Source of the DNA: an uncultured Magnetococcales bacterium
GTDB lineage: Bacteria; Pseudomonadota; Magnetococcia; Magnetococcales; Magnetaquicoccaceae
Reading direction: 5' to 3'
Length of the DNA stretch: 7,591 bases
Assembly (NCBI GenBank): GCA_903913345.1
Contig: CAIWLA010000251.1
Location: forward strand, 1 to 7,591
Part shown: piece by piece, positions 5,023 through 7,591 of the stretch
Position numbering within the stretch: the stretch's first letter is position 1
Layout of the letters: each line of letters starts with the position of its first letter
Notes under the pieces: model-generated
Told to the model about the DNA's origin: nothing
Databases searched by the model: none
What the model saw: only the letters and a program-made list of their open reading frames with translations
Program-made: the position numbers and the translations under genes

Positions 5023-6286
5023 AAGGCGGTCTCTTTTTGGGTGGTTGGCTGTCTTCGTTGTGGTGTTTTTGGTGGGATGGGTCATGACCCTGTTGGTTGA
5101 AAAGGGGTCCGACCAGACGTCAACGGAGATGAAAGGGCAAGCCGGGGTGATACCCGGTTCCCCTGCGCCCACCGCACAAGGTGCGGACTCGGACCCACTC
5201 CGCCTGACCCTGGCGGAGAGTTTGCGTGCGCCCAAAATGGTTCAGCGGACCCCGGTCCAGTCCGACTCTTCCTCCGTTCAACCCAAGGGGCCATCGGTCC
5301 AACCGGAGGGGCCATCGGTCCAACCGGAGGGGCCATCGGTCCAACCGGAGGGGCCATCGGTCCAAACCGAGGCGACACCGCCACCCCCGGAAAAGCCACC
5401 GGTCCACGGCCCCCTCCTCTACGAAGAGCCTCTTCCGGGTACGGGAAAGACTGCCCCTGGCGGACCGCGTGCCATCCCTTCGTCTGGGAAAAAGGCCAAA
5501 AAGGCCGAGACACTCCATACATTGGCGTTGATTATTGATGACCTGGGCTATGAATGGCCCATTGCCAAGGCGATTATCGACCTGCCAGCCGACATCACCC
5601 TGGCCATTCTGCCCAAACTGCCGTATTCGCGGGAGATCGCCAAATGGGGCAAGACCACCGGACGGGAACTCCTGCTCCATCAACCGATGGAGCCTCACCG
5701 TTATCCCCATATTTCTCCTGGACCGGGGGCCATGCTCGCCTGGATGGACAGGGAGGGGCTGCAAGCGGTGTTGCGGTCCAATCTGGACCAGCTGCCAGAG
5801 GTGGTGGGCATCAACAACCATATGGGTTCACGATTGACAGAGAATGGCCAGGCCATGGATGCCGTCATGGCGGTCCTGGCGGAGAAGCAACTGTTTTTTA
5901 TCGACAGTCGCACCTCGGAGGGATCGGTTGGCGCGCAGAGAGCGGCGGTTGGCCATGTTCCAACGGCTGTTCGTGATGTTTTCATCGACAACAAGCCCAA
6001 TGAGGAGGCCATCTTGCGTCAATTGGCACAACTGGAGCGTTTGGCGCACTCTCATGGTGAGGTGATTGGCATTGGTCACCCCTACCGTGCCACCCTGGCG
6101 GCCTTGCAACGCTGGCTGCCGACGTTACCCCAGAAGGGTATTATTCTCACGCGGGTCTCTCGTTTTATCCGTCCCGTTGCGGCCCGTGCCCACTATCCAG
6201 ACCATCATCCGGTCGTGGATAGGGACGGCCATCGTGACGGCCATGCCGTTGCCGCTTCTCCACCCAACTCCACGCCTGGAAACTGA
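5000..6286 (+). CDS. yibQ: Divergent polysaccharide deacetylase (YibQ family)
   Basis: Predicted exported or membrane-anchored NodB-fold protein of the divergent polysaccharide deacetylase family, encoded next to envC in many proteobacteria. Its true substrate is not established. The product has 428 residues from TTG 5000, inside the end of ctpA. This start is chosen because it gives a basic n-region (SGKRR) and a full membrane segment at 12-33, whereas the next ATG (5084) falls inside that segment. Residues 35-170 are a Pro/Gly/Ser-rich linker containing four PSVQPEG-type repeats. The catalytic domain spans about 172-392, with conserved LALIIDDLGY (D180, D181), ITLAILP, ELLLHQPMEP (H227), GINNHMGSRLT (H274), FFIDSRTS (D302) and IGIGHPY (H360). 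The tail 393-428 is rich in His and Asp. The domain looks complete and probably active. The role in envelope polymer modification is inferred from fold and neighbours. Confidence 0.9.
   Translation: MDRLISGKRRSLFGWLAVFVVVFLVGWVMTLLVEKGSDQTSTEMKGQAGVIPGSPAPTAQGADSDPLRLTLAESLRAPKMVQRTPVQSDSSSVQPKGPSVQPEGPSVQPEGPSVQPEGPSVQTEATPPPPEKPPVHGPLLYEEPLPGTGKTAPGGPRAIPSSGKKAKKAETLHTLALIIDDLGYEWPIAKAIIDLPADITLAILPKLPYSREIAKWGKTTGRELLLHQPMEPHRYPHISPGPGAMLAWMDREGLQAVLRSNLDQLPEVVGINNHMGSRLTENGQAMDAVMAVLAEKQLFFIDSRTSEGSVGAQRAAVGHVPTAVRDVFIDNKPNEEAILRQLAQLERLAHSHGEVIGIGHPYRATLAALQRWLPTLPQKGIILTRVSRFIRPVAARAHYPDHHPVVDRDGHRDGHAVAASPPNSTPGN
5287..5370 (+). repeat. 21-bp tandem repeat, four copies, inside the deacetylase gene
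   Basis: Unit GGGGCCATCGGTCCAACCGGA (written here as GGGGCCATCGGTCC plus AACCGGA) begins at 5287, 5308, 5329 and 5350. The first three copies are identical and the fourth differs near its end (AAACCGA). A degenerate half unit precedes at about 5272. It encodes in-frame GPSVQPE heptads in the linker between membrane anchor and catalytic domain, so copy-number change would alter linker length without a frameshift. Confidence 0.95.
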
Positions 6287-6287
6287 C

Positions 6288-6293
6288 AGGGAG
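6288..6293 (+). promoter_or_regulatory. Ribosome binding site of the GGDEF-like gene
   Basis: AGGGAG sits seven bases before ATG 6301, in the 14-base gap after the deacetylase stop. It settles the start of a gene that has no stop inside the window. Confidence 0.7.
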
Positions 6294-6300
6294 ATTGCCC

Positions 6301-7591
6301 ATGACGACACGGCGCAGTGCAACCGGCGGCCACCATGCGGCGAAATATTCGACCGTTCTGGCTCTGGAGCAGTTGCTGGATCTGTTGAATGGCAAACCAC
6401 CGGACCCGATCCAGGCTCTGGCGCAGGTGGAGCAGATGCTGCAACAGGCCACCTGTACCCAGGAGGTGCAGGCGGCGGGCGCGGCAGCGGCGGCGGTGGT
6501 CGAACAGTTGCTTCTTCCCGTCCTGGATCACGATCCCGGACGCTGGCAACGGGCCAAGGCGATGCAGGCCCTCTTCCAGCGTGAGGCAGACGGGGCAAAG
6601 TCCGGGGAATCCGGAAAAAAAGGGGGGGAATGGTCGGCCAGAGAGTTTGGTCTGCTGGAGGAGTCGATCCAGGCGATCAGCGGGGGGATGCCCGCCTATG
6701 TGCCACCCCGCCCGGACAGTGCCCTGCCCGCCTCTCCGTTTGCCCGATTGATGATGGTCTTGCAGCTCGTCGGTGAATCGGAGGAGCCGTTGCAAGAGGC
6801 GGTCGCCCGCTGTCAAGAGGGGGCCAAGGTGGATTGGACCGCAGCCGGTCGCCTCCTCCTGGAACCGATCCGGGCGGCGGGTCACAAGGCTGCGGCACCA
6901 CCCTGGCAGCGCAAACGACGGGCCACCTATGAGATCCTGTTGCGGATAGCCCATCACTATGCCGAGACCCTGGCCCACTTCGGGCGCAAGGATCCCCTCC
7001 TTTCCGAACTCCTGGAGGCGGTGCAACGTTTTGACGGTCGGGTGGAGGTGCGGCGTTTTCACACCCTCTTCCACGCCCAGGTGATGGAATTGCACAAAGA
7101 GGCCCACTCCCTCAGGGCACAGCAGGAAGAGGCACGGGAACGGGCAGAACAGTTCAAGGATCGGATCGATCAACTGGAGTCCACCCTGGCCCAGGCCCGT
7201 CGTGAGCAATTCCTGGATCCCGTCACGGGGATTCCCGATCGGTTTGCCTTTATGGCCCATCTCCATCGTCACCTGGATCGTGCCCTCCATCTGAACGAGA
7301 CATTTTCCTTGCTGTTGTTTCATTTTTACGAATTGCAACAACTGGTTGCAACGCTTCATAACACCGAGAGAATGGTCCAGGGCACGGCAGAGCGACGGCT
7401 GTTGATGGCCATCATCCAGGAGATGCGTCCCTATCTCCCCGACAGTGCCTTTCTGGCGCGGTTGAGTGCGGAACGGATGGTGATTTTGTTGCCCAGGTGC
7501 CCGGTGACCGAGGGGGAGATGATGGGCACCATCATTGGCCAGGCCCTGGAAGATGTCTGTTTCAGGCTGGACGATCGGGAGATCCAGATCG
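6301..7591 (+). CDS. Coiled-coil protein with degenerate GGDEF domain, 3' end outside window
   Basis: Open for 430 codons to the window edge without a stop. It starts at ATG 6301 behind a strong AGGGAG ribosome site (6288-6293, 7-base spacing), 14 bases after the deacetylase stop, so it is probably co-transcribed. No signal peptide or membrane segment is visible. Residues 1-260 are mostly helical, Ala/Gln/Leu-rich and of no family I recognise. Residues about 262-304 form a charged coiled coil. From 304 the sequence QFLDPVTGIPDRFAFMAHL matches the start of GGDEF domains (DxLTGLPNRxAF). The domain then diverges: the metal-binding Asp region reads LLLFHFYEL, and the signature strand reads RLSAERMVILLP, so GGDEF has become SAERM (389-393). 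Diguanylate cyclase activity is therefore unlikely. A structural or nucleotide-sensing role is possible. The fold after residue 430, including any EAL domain, cannot be seen. Confidence 0.8.
   Translation, partial: MTTRRSATGGHHAAKYSTVLALEQLLDLLNGKPPDPIQALAQVEQMLQQATCTQEVQAAGAAAAAVVEQLLLPVLDHDPGRWQRAKAMQALFQREADGAKSGESGKKGGEWSAREFGLLEESIQAISGGMPAYVPPRPDSALPASPFARLMMVLQLVGESEEPLQEAVARCQEGAKVDWTAAGRLLLEPIRAAGHKAAAPPWQRKRRATYEILLRIAHHYAETLAHFGRKDPLLSELLEAVQRFDGRVEVRRFHTLFHAQVMELHKEAHSLRAQQEEARERAEQFKDRIDQLESTLAQARREQFLDPVTGIPDRFAFMAHLHRHLDRALHLNETFSLLLFHFYELQQLVATLHNTERMVQGTAERRLLMAIIQEMRPYLPDSAFLARLSAERMVILLPRCPVTEGEMMGTIIGQALEDVCFRLDDREIQI

Noticed and set aside
2962..5235. Minus-strand open frame of 757 codons opposite envC, ctpA and the deacetylase start
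   Set aside because: It spans three real genes and their junctions, and it contains low-complexity repeats that simply mirror the ctpA KGTD array. Codon bias on the coding strand explains the lack of stops.
4744..5370. Possible CRISPR array
   Set aside because: Both repeat arrays are direct tandem units with no spacers and lie inside coding frames.
6205..7359. Minus-strand open frame of 384 codons at the right end
   Set aside because: Antisense to the GGDEF-like gene, which has a strong ribosome site, a coiled coil and family homology. The antisense product has no domain signature.

Overview
The window comes from a GC-rich Gram-negative proteobacterium. The evidence is the gene order (phosphoglycerate mutase, EnvC-like LytM factor, S41 carboxy-terminal protease, YibQ-type divergent polysaccharide deacetylase), which is a classic proteobacterial cell-envelope block, together with exported proteins that make sense only in a periplasm. 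The exact lineage cannot be read from the sequence. A deep-branching alphaproteobacterial or magnetococcal-type genome would fit, but that is only a guess.

Left part (1-512), minus strand: the 5' portion of a GDP-L-fucose synthase gene (fcl/wcaG) runs off the left edge. It carries an apparent one-base insertion near base 48. Upstream of it lies a complete tRNA-Ser(CGA) with encoded CCA, preceded by a good sigma70-like promoter. Bases 513-901 are a divergent intergenic region with inverted repeats but no convincing gene.

Centre and right (902-7591), plus strand: a tightly packed run of five genes that looks like one operon. They are gpmI (cofactor-independent phosphoglycerate mutase, complete active site), an EnvC-like degenerate M23/LytM protein (ATGA overlap with gpmI), ctpA (S41 protease with PDZ domain, complete Ser/Lys/Gln catalytic set), a divergent polysaccharide deacetylase (23-base overlap, TTG start), and a 3'-truncated gene for a protein with a coiled coil and a badly degenerate GGDEF domain (14-base gap, strong ribosome binding site). 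The three exported proteins probably act on peptidoglycan or envelope polymers: a likely amidase activator, a processing protease and a predicted polysaccharide deacetylase. The last gene may add a cytoplasmic regulatory protein without cyclase activity.

The unusual points are a roughly 120-residue polycationic linker without acidic residues in place of the EnvC coiled coil, in-frame tandem repeats in two adjacent envelope genes (12 bp x5 and 21 bp x4), a GGDEF domain whose signature has become SAERM, the fcl frameshift, and small hairpins next to gene starts. I see no clear evidence for an entirely new multi-gene system. The core block is a known one with divergent parts.
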